Shown in pieces: positions 51,456 through 60,846 of a stretch of 64,000 nucleotides of DNA. Position 1 is the first letter of the stretch; each line of letters begins with the position of its first letter. The notes under the pieces are model-generated. The model made no database searches. It was not told the DNA's origin and saw nothing but the letters and a program-made list of their open reading frames with translations. The stretch lies in the NCBI GenBank assembly GCA_035299025.1, contig DATGXK010000007.1, positions 1,240,001 through 1,304,000 on the forward strand, in the 5' to 3' direction. This DNA is from Leadbetterella sp035299025. GTDB taxonomy: Bacteria > Bacteroidota > Bacteroidia > Cytophagales > Spirosomataceae. Both the position numbers and the translations under genes were made by a program.

Positions 51456-53243
51456 ATGAAAGAATTAGCATACCTCAATAAATACTTTTTCAAATACAAA
51501 TTTTATCTTTTTTGGGGTATTGTCTTCACTTTAATTTCTAACCTTTTTGGTATTGTACCCGCTCAGGTGGTTCGTCATGCTCTAGAGATGGTCAAAACGA
51601 ACATAGACCTGTATTTTCTGTTCGAAAACTCTTCATTACAAACCCAGTCTTATAAAATAATTACTTTTAGTATTGCGGTTTTTGGGATTCTTATTCTGGC
51701 CATGGCTATTCTGAAAGGTATATTTTTGTTTGCTGTACGACAAACCCTCATCGTGATGTCCCGTCATATAGAGTATGACCTCAAAAACGAAATATATGCT
51801 CACTATCAGACACTTCCGTTGTCTTTCTACAAAAAAAACAGTACTGGCGACCTGATGGCTCGCATATCTGAGGATGTTTCAAAAGTAAGAATGTATATTG
51901 GGCCTTCGTTGATGTACCTCATTAATATGGCCATTTTGGTATTTTTGGTATTGTCATACATGTTCTCTGTCAATGCCCGGCTCACTTGGTTTGTTCTTAT
52001 TCCTATGCCTTTGCTTTCGATAAGTATTTTTTTGGTAAGTAGTGTTATCAATAAGAAGTCTGAGAAAATTCAAAAAAGTCTCTCTAACCTTTCTACTTAT
52101 GTTCAGGAGGCTTTCTCAGGTATAAGAATTATAAAATCGTTTGCCAAAGAGGATAAATTCGTGGAAACATTCGCTGCGGAAAGTGAAAATTACCGACGAG
52201 AATCTTTGAGCTTGAGCAAAGTCGATGCCCTATTCTCTCCTGCCATATCGTTTTTGATAGGTTTAAGCACCGTAATATGTGTATATGTAGGTGGGCAAGA
52301 GATAATAGCGGGCAAAATTACTGCAGGAAACATCACAGAATTTATAATGTATGTTTTTATGCTTACTTGGCCACTAACTGCTTTGGGATGGACCTCAGGG
52401 CAAATACAAAGAGCGGCTGCATCACAAAAACGTATCAACGAGTTTTTGAAAACAAAAACGGATATTGTTTCTACTGAAAATAAGGAACAGAAGCTTCAGG
52501 GACAGATAGGCTTCCGAAATGTTTCATTTACCTATCCAGATACAGGTATAGAGGCCTTAAAAAACCTAAGTTTTGATATAAAAGCGGGTGAATCTATTGC
52601 TATTATAGGTTCCACAGGTTCTGGAAAAAGCACCATAGCAAATTTATTGCTTCGCATGTACGATTGTACAACTGGACAAATCTTGTTTGACAACGAAGAA
52701 ATAAAAAAATTAAATATCGCCAATTTTAGAAACCAGATGGCGTACGTTCCTCAGGATGTGTTTCTTTTCTCTGAGACCATTAAAAACAACATAAAATTTG
52801 GAATTAATGGAGTTTCTGATGGTAAAATCTACGGAGCTGCACAAAAAGCCGAGATTTACAACAATATAATGGATTTTGAGGACGGTTTTGAAACCAAAAT
52901 TGGAGAAAGAGGAATTACACTTTCTGGAGGTCAAAAGCAGCGAATCTCCATTGCTCGTGCCATCATTCGAGACCCCAAGGTGTTGGTTTTGGACGATTGC
53001 CTGTCGGCCGTCGATACCAATACCGAAAATGCCATTTTGAATAACCTGAAAGAGATTATGAAGGGCAAAACCACCTTTTTGATTTCTCATCGTGTGTCTA
53101 ATGCTCGTTTGGCCGATAAAATAATAGTGCTTGATGGTGGTGAAATAATAGAACAAGGCACCCATGACGAGCTACTCTCCAAACAAGGTATGTACCGCGA
53201 TTTGTACGAAAAACAAAGCTATTCCGAAACTGTAGAATCATGA
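51456..53243 (+). CDS. ABC transporter, fused permease/ATPase (MsbA-like exporter)
   Basis: 595 residues. Six transmembrane helices in the first ~330 residues and a C-terminal ATPase with Walker A GSTGSGKST (about 385-393), Q-loop MAYVPQDVFLFSE, signature TLSGGQKQR, Walker B VLVLDDCLSAVD (catalytic residue D instead of the usual E) and the H-switch LISHRVSNARLA. It is a homodimeric or heterodimeric lipid/drug-type exporter. The change from E to D at the Walker B end is typical of a subunit with reduced hydrolysis, often in heterodimers; a partner is not in the window. Its stop overlaps the next ATG by 4 bases. Confidence 0.92.
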   Translation: MKELAYLNKYFFKYKFYLFWGIVFTLISNLFGIVPAQVVRHALEMVKTNIDLYFLFENSSLQTQSYKIITFSIAVFGILILAMAILKGIFLFAVRQTLIVMSRHIEYDLKNEIYAHYQTLPLSFYKKNSTGDLMARISEDVSKVRMYIGPSLMYLINMAILVFLVLSYMFSVNARLTWFVLIPMPLLSISIFLVSSVINKKSEKIQKSLSNLSTYVQEAFSGIRIIKSFAKEDKFVETFAAESENYRRESLSLSKVDALFSPAISFLIGLSTVICVYVGGQEIIAGKITAGNITEFIMYVFMLTWPLTALGWTSGQIQRAAASQKRINEFLKTKTDIVSTENKEQKLQGQIGFRNVSFTYPDTGIEALKNLSFDIKAGESIAIIGSTGSGKSTIANLLLRMYDCTTGQILFDNEEIKKLNIANFRNQMAYVPQDVFLFSETIKNNIKFGINGVSDGKIYGAAQKAEIYNNIMDFEDGFETKIGERGITLSGGQKQRISIARAIIRDPKVLVLDDCLSAVDTNTENAILNNLKEIMKGKTTFLISHRVSNARLADKIIVLDGGEIIEQGTHDELLSKQGMYRDLYEKQSYSETVES

Positions 53244-53902
53244 TTTCTTTAAATAAAATAGAAGCCGCCATTTATGATATGGATGGCTTGTTGGTAAATT
53301 CCGAACCAATCTGGCAAGAGGCTGAAAAGGAGGTTTTCAAAACTGTAGGCATCATCTTAAGCACAGAAGACTGCCTAAAAACCACAGGAATGCCCACCAA
53401 GGCGGTGTTCGACTATTGGTATAACTTATCGCCATGGACAGGAAAAACCAAAGAAGAACTCGAGAAGATGTTGTTTGAGAAAGTATTTGAAATGGTGAAA
53501 CAGACCGGTACTGCCATGCCGGGTGTTGTGGATACCTTAGAATTTTTCAAAAACAATGGCATAAAAATAGGTCTAGCCTCGGCCTCTCCTTTAGAATTAA
53601 TAGAGATTGTATTAGACAAACTTGAGATTAAAGGTTTTTTCGATTTCTTTCATTCGGCCATGTTGGAGAAAAATAACAAACCGCACCCTGATGTGTACCT
53701 AACAGTGGCGAAAACCTTAGATTGTGATATAAAAAATTGTCTAATATTGGAAGATTCTATAAATGGTGTAAAGGGTGCTAAAGCTTCGGGAGCCACGGTG
53801 GTCGCCGTACCAGAAGATCATTTTTATGATTTCAAGGAATACGAAATTGCAGATTTTAAAATAAAAAGCCTCTTAGACTTAAAAAACATTTTAGAAAAAT
53901 AA
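53240..53902 (+). CDS. HAD-superfamily sugar phosphatase (HxpB/2-deoxyglucose-6-P phosphatase-like)
   Basis: 220 residues. HAD motif I is IYDMDGLLVNSEPIW with the nucleophile Asp and the acid/base Asp; motif II in IGLASASP; motif III Lys in NKPHPDVY; motif IV ILEDSINGVKGAKAS. The cap is a small helical domain after motif I. The pattern matches YniC/HxpB-type hexitol or hexose phosphatases, which detoxify sugar phosphates. Substrate not certain. It is translationally coupled (4-base overlap) to the ABC exporter. Confidence 0.88.
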   Translation: MISLNKIEAAIYDMDGLLVNSEPIWQEAEKEVFKTVGIILSTEDCLKTTGMPTKAVFDYWYNLSPWTGKTKEELEKMLFEKVFEMVKQTGTAMPGVVDTLEFFKNNGIKIGLASASPLELIEIVLDKLEIKGFFDFFHSAMLEKNNKPHPDVYLTVAKTLDCDIKNCLILEDSINGVKGAKASGATVVAVPEDHFYDFKEYEIADFKIKSLLDLKNILEK

Positions 53903-53909
53903 TTTGGCG

Positions 53910-54476
53910 ATGCGAAGTATTGAAAATCAGAAATTCGAGAAATTAAAAAACACAGACCAGCCGCTAGAAAAAGCTGAGTATGATTATTGCGAGTTTATTG
54001 ACTGTGATTTCTCAGAGGCTAATTTCAGAGATTTTGTATTTTCTGAGTGTACTTTTAAGAATTGTAACTTGAGCAACGCCAATATTACCAATTGCAGCTT
54101 TAAAGACGCAAAATTCGTAGATTGTAAGGGACTTGGTCTTCAATTTGCTCAGTGTAATCCGTTTTTACTTGAGCTTAACTTCAAAAACTGCACGCTAAAT
54201 CATTCTTCTTTTTTTAAACTCAATCTTAAGAAAACAATATTTGAAAACTGCACTTTACAAGAAACTGACTTCGCTGAGGCAAATCTAAGCGAGGCCGCCT
54301 TCAGAAACTCAGATTTATTGGGTGCCATTTTTGACAATAGCATTCTCGAAAAGGTAGATTTCAGAACTGCGGTTAACTTCAGAATAAATCCATCTACCAA
54401 TAGAATGTCAAAAGCTATGTTTTCATCAGACAATCTTCAGGGTTTACTGTTAGATTTTAAAATCATTATAAAGTAA
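53910..54476 (+). CDS. Pentapeptide-repeat protein
   Basis: 188 residues from ATG 53910 (a TTG two codons upstream is less likely). About 25 pentapeptide repeats of the A(D/N)LxX type are seen: CDFSEANFRDFVF, CNLSNANITNCSF, FKNCTLNHSSFFKLNL, CTLQETDFAEANLSEAAF, SDLLGAIFDNSILEKVDF. They form a right-handed quadrilateral beta-helix. Qnr/McbG-type gyrase protection is one known use, but most members have no known role. It follows the HAD gene by 7 bases, so it probably belongs to the same operon. Confidence 0.85.
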   Translation: MRSIENQKFEKLKNTDQPLEKAEYDYCEFIDCDFSEANFRDFVFSECTFKNCNLSNANITNCSFKDAKFVDCKGLGLQFAQCNPFLLELNFKNCTLNHSSFFKLNLKKTIFENCTLQETDFAEANLSEAAFRNSDLLGAIFDNSILEKVDFRTAVNFRINPSTNRMSKAMFSSDNLQGLLLDFKIIIK

Positions 54477-54487
54477 TAAACAAGACA

Positions 54488-54518
54488 CAAAAAAAGGGTG
54501 CCTAAGACTTAGACACCC
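54488..54518 (-). terminator. Terminator of the metalloprotease gene (minus strand)
   Basis: The hairpin GGGTGCCTAAG / CTTAGACACCC (one mismatch) at 54496-54518 is followed on the minus strand by eight T (the A-run at 54488-54495). It lies 22 bases after the protease stop. Confidence 0.6.
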
Positions 54519-54540
54519 CATCTGGTATTGGTTTTAAAAC

Positions 54541-57174
54541 TTATTTTTTAACGAATTTCTTTACAACCGAACCTCTTTTTTCAGTGAGTTTTATCATGTA
54601 AGTACCAGGAGTCAGGTTTCCAATGGCAAATTCGTAATCGAGCATATTGCCATCAGTAGGCACCAATTCGTCCATGACTTTACTTCCACGAAGCGAAAAG
54701 ACTTCTAATTTAACATTCTGACTTTCAGCTACTTCAAGATTAACCTTTAGGGTTTCTTCGCTTGGATTAGGGAAAATCTTCAATCCTGGCACAGAAGTGT
54801 TTTCATTTGCCAAAATCACAGGTACATCTTTCTGAATATACAAATTGTCGATTGACCACCCCCAGCCAGTGGTCCATTGGTCAGAATAAAGTCTGAAGCG
54901 AATCAGAAGATTCTCTCCGGCATAATCCGATGTCAACTCTGAGCCATAAATCTGAACCGTCCTCTTTTTCACCATGGCAGGAGTGCCTTTGGCTGTTGAG
55001 TTTGGTGCAGTTCCAGACGAAAAGCTGCTATTAAACGCTGTTGACCATGCAGAATTAGCACGGGCATCGTAACCATCCTCAAGGGGAAACCAGAAGCTTC
55101 CGTCTAACGAGCCTTCCACCACCACATAGTCATAGAAGTCAGTATCACCAAAAGCACTACCAGCATCGCCTGGTTCTACAAGTGCCACCTCATCAAAAGT
55201 GATAGTGGCATTGGTGGCTTTTAACTGTATTGGAACTCGAAGCATGGCTATGTCATTCTTGTCGAAAGGCATATAAATGCCACCATCTATGGGATCCAAC
55301 AGACCCAAACCGTTGGTGTAAGGGTGTTCGGAGTTCAGGCCTTTTGATGAAAAACCATCCTCCTGATCTATCCTAAAGCCCAATAGAGCAAAATCATCAT
55401 TACTGGTTTCAAAATCCGTCACATATTCTGTTACAGGTGTATTCTTGAGTGTGGTAACGGTAAAAATAAAGAAAGCTTCTACAGGCTTATCATTCTGATT
55501 GGTTCCCCGATACTGTGTAGGAAATACGGTTTTGTTTTTAGCTTTATCTTGTGCTACAATTTGGTACATCACTTTGTCACCAGCTTGCAGGCCAGTCAGC
55601 ACATTTTCAGCCAGATAAGCGTTGTCATCACCTCTACCTTGTGAAAACACCGAATTGTCTATACCAGGTCTATATTTCTTTAAGCCTTTCTGAGGAACCT
55701 TGGTCCCATTCACAGTAATCAATGCATACACTGTATCAATGCCTTCCTGGAAGTCATCTATTACGTTTGCTATTAAGCTAACAGGCGAAGTCGATGGCAA
55801 AATTTCGGGTGCATAATGTTCTACACCAGGACCACTGATGTCTTTTGAACCTATTTCGAAACTGTAAATGAAGTTGTTAGCCTCCAAACCGGCGTTACCC
55901 GGACTTGTCGTCGTAAGACCGAAATCATCTTTGGCTTCGAAATAATACTCCACTTTTGTAGTATTGGCTGGCATATCTACATTGGCAAAATAACTACCTG
56001 TAGCTGCATCTTTCTGTAGTAATACCGTCTTAGCTTGACTGTTGGCTGCGTCGTTCAGAACATAAACCAGTTTAACACTATTGGGCTTCAAGGTGGTGTC
56101 AGACAAAACCTTGGCTTCAAACTTAATATTACCTGCCAATGCTCTGTTTTTCAAGGCATCATGAACTATGGATGTACTCTTCCAACCCATATCCTGAAAC
56201 ATTTTCATAGCTATTGGACCTGGATTTAGGTTTTTTTCACGCAAACTGGCCGTAGGAGTCATAAGTGAGTTTACTCCCCCTTTTCCATACTTGTCATCAT
56301 CTAAATGTGAAATACTTGAACCACTCTCCCATGGATTTGGTGCATAGATAAGCACTTTATTGTCTTTCACATCAGATTGAGTATTAGGCCCAACGAAAAA
56401 AACATCCTCGCTCACTAAAGCTGTCCTGAGTGTGTTTGAGGGATTTTTGTAATTCAGCGTATCTGTTAAACTTTTAGCCTCTCCTGTTTGCAGAAACTTA
56501 TCGTAGATGGCATTAAACTTTGTACCGAAGCCATAAAAACCCTGTTGACCAGACACCCTCATGGAAGACACAAAGCCCAAACCATGGCCTAGCTCATGTA
56601 AAACGATCGAAGTAAAATCAAATGTGCCGATAGGTACCGAAGGAGATGTGCCATAGTACCAAGGTATTTTGCTATTGAATCTGCAATAAATATCATCTTC
56701 ATTGATAGAATTTAAATCTCTACCAGCCAATTTTTCGGCCAAAGCTATTGGGTAAAATGTATTCGCCTCTCTGGCTCCAGGAAAATTACGATAATAGTCA
56801 TTGGTATTTGCAGCCCCCAGCACGTTTTCGCCTAGGTCTTCCCAATAGGCCGTAACTCTGATAGGCACATTAGAGACCAAAAGCTCCGACCAGATGTCTA
56901 TGGCACGTTGAAAAGCCGCTTTGGCGTTTTCTGGAAACCCAACATAAGTAACCAGAAAAGTGGCCGCTTGCCCGTCAGAGACCCTCGCCTTCTTCCCTTC
57001 TAATTTGGCTTTCACCTCGGCCGGCATATCTACAAACGAGGGCCTGTCTACAAAACTAGCTGGGCAAACTATTTCTTGACCTTTGATGTGTTCTGTTTTT
57101 AGTGTAAATTTCTGTTGAGAAAGGGCAACCGTCACACTCATCCAGCACAGCCCAAAAAATACAAGTTTTTTCAT
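54541..57174 (-). CDS. Secreted zinc metalloprotease with T9SS type A C-terminal sorting domain
   Basis: 877 residues. Signal peptide MKKLVFFGLCWMSVTVALSQ. The zinc site is H193-E-L-G-H197-G-L-G-F, preceded by FDFTSIVL. The classical metzincin third His/Asp is replaced by Ser (203), so the third ligand is unclear. The middle holds beta-sandwich domains; the last ~85 residues form a T9SS type A sorting domain (LKIFPNPSEETLKVNLE, then GNLTPGTYMIKLTEKRGSVV, ending in KKFVKK). It would pass through T9SS and be attached or released outside, degrading proteins. Its terminator is at 54488-54518. Confidence 0.85.
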   Translation of the reverse strand: MKKLVFFGLCWMSVTVALSQQKFTLKTEHIKGQEIVCPASFVDRPSFVDMPAEVKAKLEGKKARVSDGQAATFLVTYVGFPENAKAAFQRAIDIWSELLVSNVPIRVTAYWEDLGENVLGAANTNDYYRNFPGAREANTFYPIALAEKLAGRDLNSINEDDIYCRFNSKIPWYYGTSPSVPIGTFDFTSIVLHELGHGLGFVSSMRVSGQQGFYGFGTKFNAIYDKFLQTGEAKSLTDTLNYKNPSNTLRTALVSEDVFFVGPNTQSDVKDNKVLIYAPNPWESGSSISHLDDDKYGKGGVNSLMTPTASLREKNLNPGPIAMKMFQDMGWKSTSIVHDALKNRALAGNIKFEAKVLSDTTLKPNSVKLVYVLNDAANSQAKTVLLQKDAATGSYFANVDMPANTTKVEYYFEAKDDFGLTTTSPGNAGLEANNFIYSFEIGSKDISGPGVEHYAPEILPSTSPVSLIANVIDDFQEGIDTVYALITVNGTKVPQKGLKKYRPGIDNSVFSQGRGDDNAYLAENVLTGLQAGDKVMYQIVAQDKAKNKTVFPTQYRGTNQNDKPVEAFFIFTVTTLKNTPVTEYVTDFETSNDDFALLGFRIDQEDGFSSKGLNSEHPYTNGLGLLDPIDGGIYMPFDKNDIAMLRVPIQLKATNATITFDEVALVEPGDAGSAFGDTDFYDYVVVEGSLDGSFWFPLEDGYDARANSAWSTAFNSSFSSGTAPNSTAKGTPAMVKKRTVQIYGSELTSDYAGENLLIRFRLYSDQWTTGWGWSIDNLYIQKDVPVILANENTSVPGLKIFPNPSEETLKVNLEVAESQNVKLEVFSLRGSKVMDELVPTDGNMLDYEFAIGNLTPGTYMIKLTEKRGSVVKKFVKK

Positions 57175-57296
57175 AGTATAAATTTAAATTTGCTAAGTCG
57201 GTTCGTAAATATAAATCAAAAATCAAGGCCAAATGTTCTCAAAAGCAAAATAATCAATAGCTTTACCAAGAAATACGCAATTTGTGAATCAATAGT

Positions 57297-59195
57297 ATGC
57301 TTCTTCCTGAAGAAATATTAAAAAAATATTGGGGATACGACCATTTTAGGCCTTTACAGCAAGAAATTATAGAAAGCATACTCGGCAAAAAGGACACCTT
57401 GGCCCTGCTTCCTACAGGCGGTGGAAAATCCATTTGTTTTCAAGTTCCTGGTTTGATATTGGATGGCATTTGCATTGTCGTTTCTCCGCTTATTGCACTT
57501 ATGAAGGACCAAGTACGTCAACTCCACGACAGAAATATACCTTCCGCCGCCATATATGCAGGAATGAAGTTTGCAGAAACTGAGGCGATTCTAGACGATG
57601 CCGTGAACGGTGACCTCAAATTTCTGTATGTATCGCCTGAGAGACTTAAAACTCGAAATTTCTTGGAACGCACAAAATACATGAAAGTAGGCCTTCTCGC
57701 CATAGATGAAGCACACTGTATTTCCAAATGGGGTTATGATTTCAGACCTGCCTATCTCCAAATTTCGGAGTTTAAGAAAAATATACCTGGCGTACCTACC
57801 ATTGCTCTTACCGCCACAGCTACGCTGAAGGTAAGAAACGATATTACCGAAAAACTTGAACTTCTAAAATCCAATGTTTTTGTACAAAGTTTCGCCCGAA
57901 ACAAGCTCTCCTATTCGGTGATAGAATCAGAACAAAAAGAAGCGAAACTCTTTCAAATTCTAAAACGTGTGGAGGGAACTGCTATAGTTTATGCCAAAAC
58001 GCGAAACCGAACGGTAGAGTTTTCAAAGTTTCTTTCGGCCAATGGCATTTCGGCTGACTACTATCATGCCGGACTGAGTCTAAAGGAACGTAATAACAAG
58101 CAGGAGGCTTGGATTTTGAACAAAACTCGTGTGATGGTATCTACAAATGCTTTTGGAATGGGCATAGACAAACCAGACGTGAGGTGTGTAGTGCACGTAG
58201 ACTTGTGTGAAAACCTAGAGGCCTATTATCAGGAGTCTGGAAGAGCCGGGAGAGACAACCTCAAAGCTTACGCCGTTTTGCTTTATAATGAAAACGATAT
58301 TGAAAATTTAGAAAATAACCTTGACCTAAAATACCCCGAAAGTGCTTTTCTCTCAAAAGTTTATCAATGCCTCTGTAACTATTATCAGCTGGCTTTTGAA
58401 AGCGAAATTTTTGAAAGTTTTGACTTCGAAATTCAGAACTTTGCCGCCACGTTTGGGCTCAATGTACGGCTTACGCATTACGCTCTAAAACTACTCGAAA
58501 GCCAAGGAATCTTATACCTGAGTGATGCATATTTTAATCCTTCGAAGGTCAAAATAATCGCGAATCCTACAGATTTCTATAACTTTCAGTTACGAAACCC
58601 ATCCTTAGAACTCTTTTGCAAAACTCTTTTGCGTATTTATGGGGGAGAAATTTATGCTAACTATATAAGTATTTCGGAGCAAGAAATTGGCAATGCTTAC
58701 CACGCTAGCCACAATGAAGTGGTTCAAAATTTAGAAAAACTAAATAAGCATGGCATCATTGATTATAGCCCTCAAAAGAATGTGCCACAACTTGGCTTCC
58801 TAACCCCACGCCAAGACTCAGAAAAGCTCGCCATTGACCATAAGGAATTGGAAAAACGGAAAATAAATGAAAAAAAAGCACTCAGAGCTGTGCGGCACTA
58901 TACTGAGCAAACTGCAAAGTGTAGAATGTTGCTGATTCAAGATTATTTTGACGAAAATACCTCCAAAACTTGTGGAATTTGTGATGTATGTCTAAAAATA
59001 AAAAAAATGGGACTAGACTCAGATTATATCAACCAGCTTACCAACAAAGTTTTAGCCCTACTACCATGCACAGTGGCTCATCTTGAACTCCACCTCGTGG
59101 CAGAGGACAAACAGGCTTTGACCAAGATTATGAAATATAATTTTGAAAATGGTTTGCTCCAGATAGACCACCAGGGCCTTATCTTTCAAAAATAG
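57297..59195 (+). CDS. recQ: RecQ-family ATP-dependent DNA helicase with displaced zinc site
   Basis: 632 residues. Helicase lobes 1-2: Walker A LLPTGGGKS (37-45), DEAH (137-140), LTATAT, STNAFGMGIDKPDVRCV and motif VI QESGRAGRD (312-320). The four zinc Cys are C542, C559, C562 and C565, with the same 17-3-3 spacing as E. coli RecQ (380, 397, 400, 403). Here, however, they lie ~220 residues after motif VI instead of ~60. The ~200 residues between look like a winged-helix/helical domain (SISEQEIGNAYHASHNEVVQ, NLEKLNKHGIIDY). No HRDC domain follows. The domain order thus differs from E. coli RecQ. It probably acts in recombination and replication repair. Confidence 0.9.
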   Translation: MLLPEEILKKYWGYDHFRPLQQEIIESILGKKDTLALLPTGGGKSICFQVPGLILDGICIVVSPLIALMKDQVRQLHDRNIPSAAIYAGMKFAETEAILDDAVNGDLKFLYVSPERLKTRNFLERTKYMKVGLLAIDEAHCISKWGYDFRPAYLQISEFKKNIPGVPTIALTATATLKVRNDITEKLELLKSNVFVQSFARNKLSYSVIESEQKEAKLFQILKRVEGTAIVYAKTRNRTVEFSKFLSANGISADYYHAGLSLKERNNKQEAWILNKTRVMVSTNAFGMGIDKPDVRCVVHVDLCENLEAYYQESGRAGRDNLKAYAVLLYNENDIENLENNLDLKYPESAFLSKVYQCLCNYYQLAFESEIFESFDFEIQNFAATFGLNVRLTHYALKLLESQGILYLSDAYFNPSKVKIIANPTDFYNFQLRNPSLELFCKTLLRIYGGEIYANYISISEQEIGNAYHASHNEVVQNLEKLNKHGIIDYSPQKNVPQLGFLTPRQDSEKLAIDHKELEKRKINEKKALRAVRHYTEQTAKCRMLLIQDYFDENTSKTCGICDVCLKIKKMGLDSDYINQLTNKVLALLPCTVAHLELHLVAEDKQALTKIMKYNFENGLLQIDHQGLIFQK

Positions 59196-59277
59196 AAAAA
59201 TACAGTTTTTAGGCTTTTCAGTACAAAACAATGAACCAAATAGACTATTTTAGCATTGTTTTTCTAAAGGAATCCAA

Positions 59278-59607
59278 ATGGAAAATAGAGACCAAAAAAA
59301 GAGCAAACTCGAAAACATCATAAAATCCTCTACTGACGCCATTGAAAATCAATTGGTAGACTACAAAGACAAGGGCAAAAATGCTCTGGTCATTGGTGGT
59401 ATTATAGTAGCTGCCTATGCCCTTTCAAGAATGTTTGTTGACAAAGACGAGCCAGAGGAAATAAAGACAGTGGATTCGCCAAAAGAAAATTCTTTTCTGG
59501 GTTCTGCAGTTGGTGGTATGGTTACTTCAGTTCTTTTGACCTTGGCAAAAAACAAAATTTTGGAGCTAATAGAGCATCTTAATGATAATGAGCAGCCTAA
59601 TCAATAA
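59278..59607 (+). CDS. Small membrane protein upstream of GGGP synthase
   Basis: 109 residues. A charged N-terminal helix (ENRDQKKSKLENIIKSSTDA), a transmembrane segment at about 39-55 (ALVIGGIIVAAYALSRMFV) and a second weaker hydrophobic stretch near 78-96 (FLGSAVGGMVTSVLLTLAKN). The ending NDNEQPNQ is polar. No family recognised. It overlaps the next gene by 26 bases, so translation is coupled to GGGP synthase; a membrane-linked accessory role in lipid synthesis is only a guess. Confidence 0.55.
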   Translation: MENRDQKKSKLENIIKSSTDAIENQLVDYKDKGKNALVIGGIIVAAYALSRMFVDKDEPEEIKTVDSPKENSFLGSAVGGMVTSVLLTLAKNKILELIEHLNDNEQPNQ

Positions 59608-60343
59608 AATAACTTCCAATTCTGAATCACATAAAAAGGCATTTGCGGTTTTATTAGACCCTGATAAGCTCAATCCTGCAATACTTCATGACAGAATAAC
59701 TGCACTAAATGCTTCAGCAGTAGACTTTATATTTGTGGGCGGGAGCTTGATTTCCTCAGATTTTATGGATTTTGTCCTGAGCGAACTGAAAGATAAAACC
59801 TCAGCTCCGAAAGTCATTTTTCCAGGCAACGGACTACATATCAATTCTTTGGCCGACGGAATTCTTCTACTTTCTCTAATTTCCGGAAGAAATCCTGAAT
59901 TTTTGATTGGACAACATGTGGTTTCTGCCCCGATTTTAAAAAGAAGTAAACTGGAGAAGATACCGACAGGTTATATGCTCATTGATGGTGGTATGCCCAC
60001 TACGGTTTCCTATATCAGCAATACTTTCCCAATTCCAAATAATAAGCCTGATGTAGCCGCAGCTACTGCCATGGCCGGAGAAATGTTGGGCTTGAAAAGC
60101 ATTTATCTCGACGCTGGCTCTGGTGCTCAAAATCCTGTTAGTGAGGACGTTATATCCGCTGTTAAAAAAAACATAGACATACCTGTGATTGTGGGTGGTG
60201 GAATAAATACCATAGCCAAAGCCTCCAATGCACTAACTGCGGGTGCCGACATGATAGTGATAGGAAATGCCATTGAGCAAAATCCCGACTTCCTTGTAGA
60301 AATATCTCAATTGGTTGAATCCTTCAATAAAAATCCGGCCTGA
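59582..60343 (+). CDS. Geranylgeranylglyceryl phosphate synthase-like protein
   Basis: 253 residues (251 if the second ATG at 59588 is used), TIM barrel. GGGP synthase motifs: FAVLLDPDKLNP, VDFIFVGGSLIS, KVIFPGNGLHIN, YLDAGSGAQNPVSEDVI, VIVGGGINTIAKA and IVIGNAIEQNP. The group II (bacterial/Bacteroidota and some archaeal) enzymes condense glycerol-1-phosphate with geranylgeranyl or another prenyl diphosphate to give an ether phospholipid precursor. Length and active-site loops are normal. It overlaps the previous gene by 26 bases and shares a TGATG with folK. Confidence 0.9.
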   Translation: MIMSSLINKITSNSESHKKAFAVLLDPDKLNPAILHDRITALNASAVDFIFVGGSLISSDFMDFVLSELKDKTSAPKVIFPGNGLHINSLADGILLLSLISGRNPEFLIGQHVVSAPILKRSKLEKIPTGYMLIDGGMPTTVSYISNTFPIPNNKPDVAAATAMAGEMLGLKSIYLDAGSGAQNPVSEDVISAVKKNIDIPVIVGGGINTIAKASNALTAGADMIVIGNAIEQNPDFLVEISQLVESFNKNPA

Positions 60344-60846
60344 TGTACAAGGTGCTACTTGGCTTAGGTACAAATCTTGGAGATAAAATTCAGAATCTCG
60401 AGGAAGCAATAAGACATATAAAATTTCAAATCGGAGAAATAACCAAAATCTCAAGCATTTACGAAACGCAGGCTTGGGGAGTAGTAGAACAAGACAATTA
60501 TTATAACTTGGTTCTTCTAACAAAGACTGAGCTACAGCCTTTCGGTCTACTTTCGAAAGTGCTGGAAATAGAAAAAGAAATGGGTCGGGTTCGTGAAAAA
60601 AAATGGGATAGCCGTGTGATTGACATTGACATAATTTTTTACGAAAACTATATCCTTTCCTGCGACAAGCTACATATACCTCATCCATACATAACCATAA
60701 GAAATTTTGTACTGGAGCCACTCAACGAAATTGCTTCAGACTTTATTCATCCAAAATTGAGACAAGCTACTTCGGTACTTTTGGCAAACTCTAAGGATCA
60801 AAGCTGGATTAGAAAACTGGAATTTAAACCGCCACCGGAGCTTTGA
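60343..60846 (+). CDS. folK: 2-amino-4-hydroxy-6-hydroxymethyldihydropteridine pyrophosphokinase
   Basis: 167 residues. HPPK of folate synthesis: transfers pyrophosphate from ATP to the pterin. Motifs: VLLGLGTNLGDKIQNLEEAI, SSIYETQAWG, NLVLLTKTEL, IEKEMGRVREKKWDSRVIDI and the D-x-D in IDIDIIFYENY, then LHIPHPYITIRNFVLEPL. Complete. The start overlaps the GGGP synthase stop (TGATG), so it is translationally coupled. Its 3' end overlaps the convergent thyA gene by 23 bases. Confidence 0.95.
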   Translation: MYKVLLGLGTNLGDKIQNLEEAIRHIKFQIGEITKISSIYETQAWGVVEQDNYYNLVLLTKTELQPFGLLSKVLEIEKEMGRVREKKWDSRVIDIDIIFYENYILSCDKLHIPHPYITIRNFVLEPLNEIASDFIHPKLRQATSVLLANSKDQSWIRKLEFKPPPEL

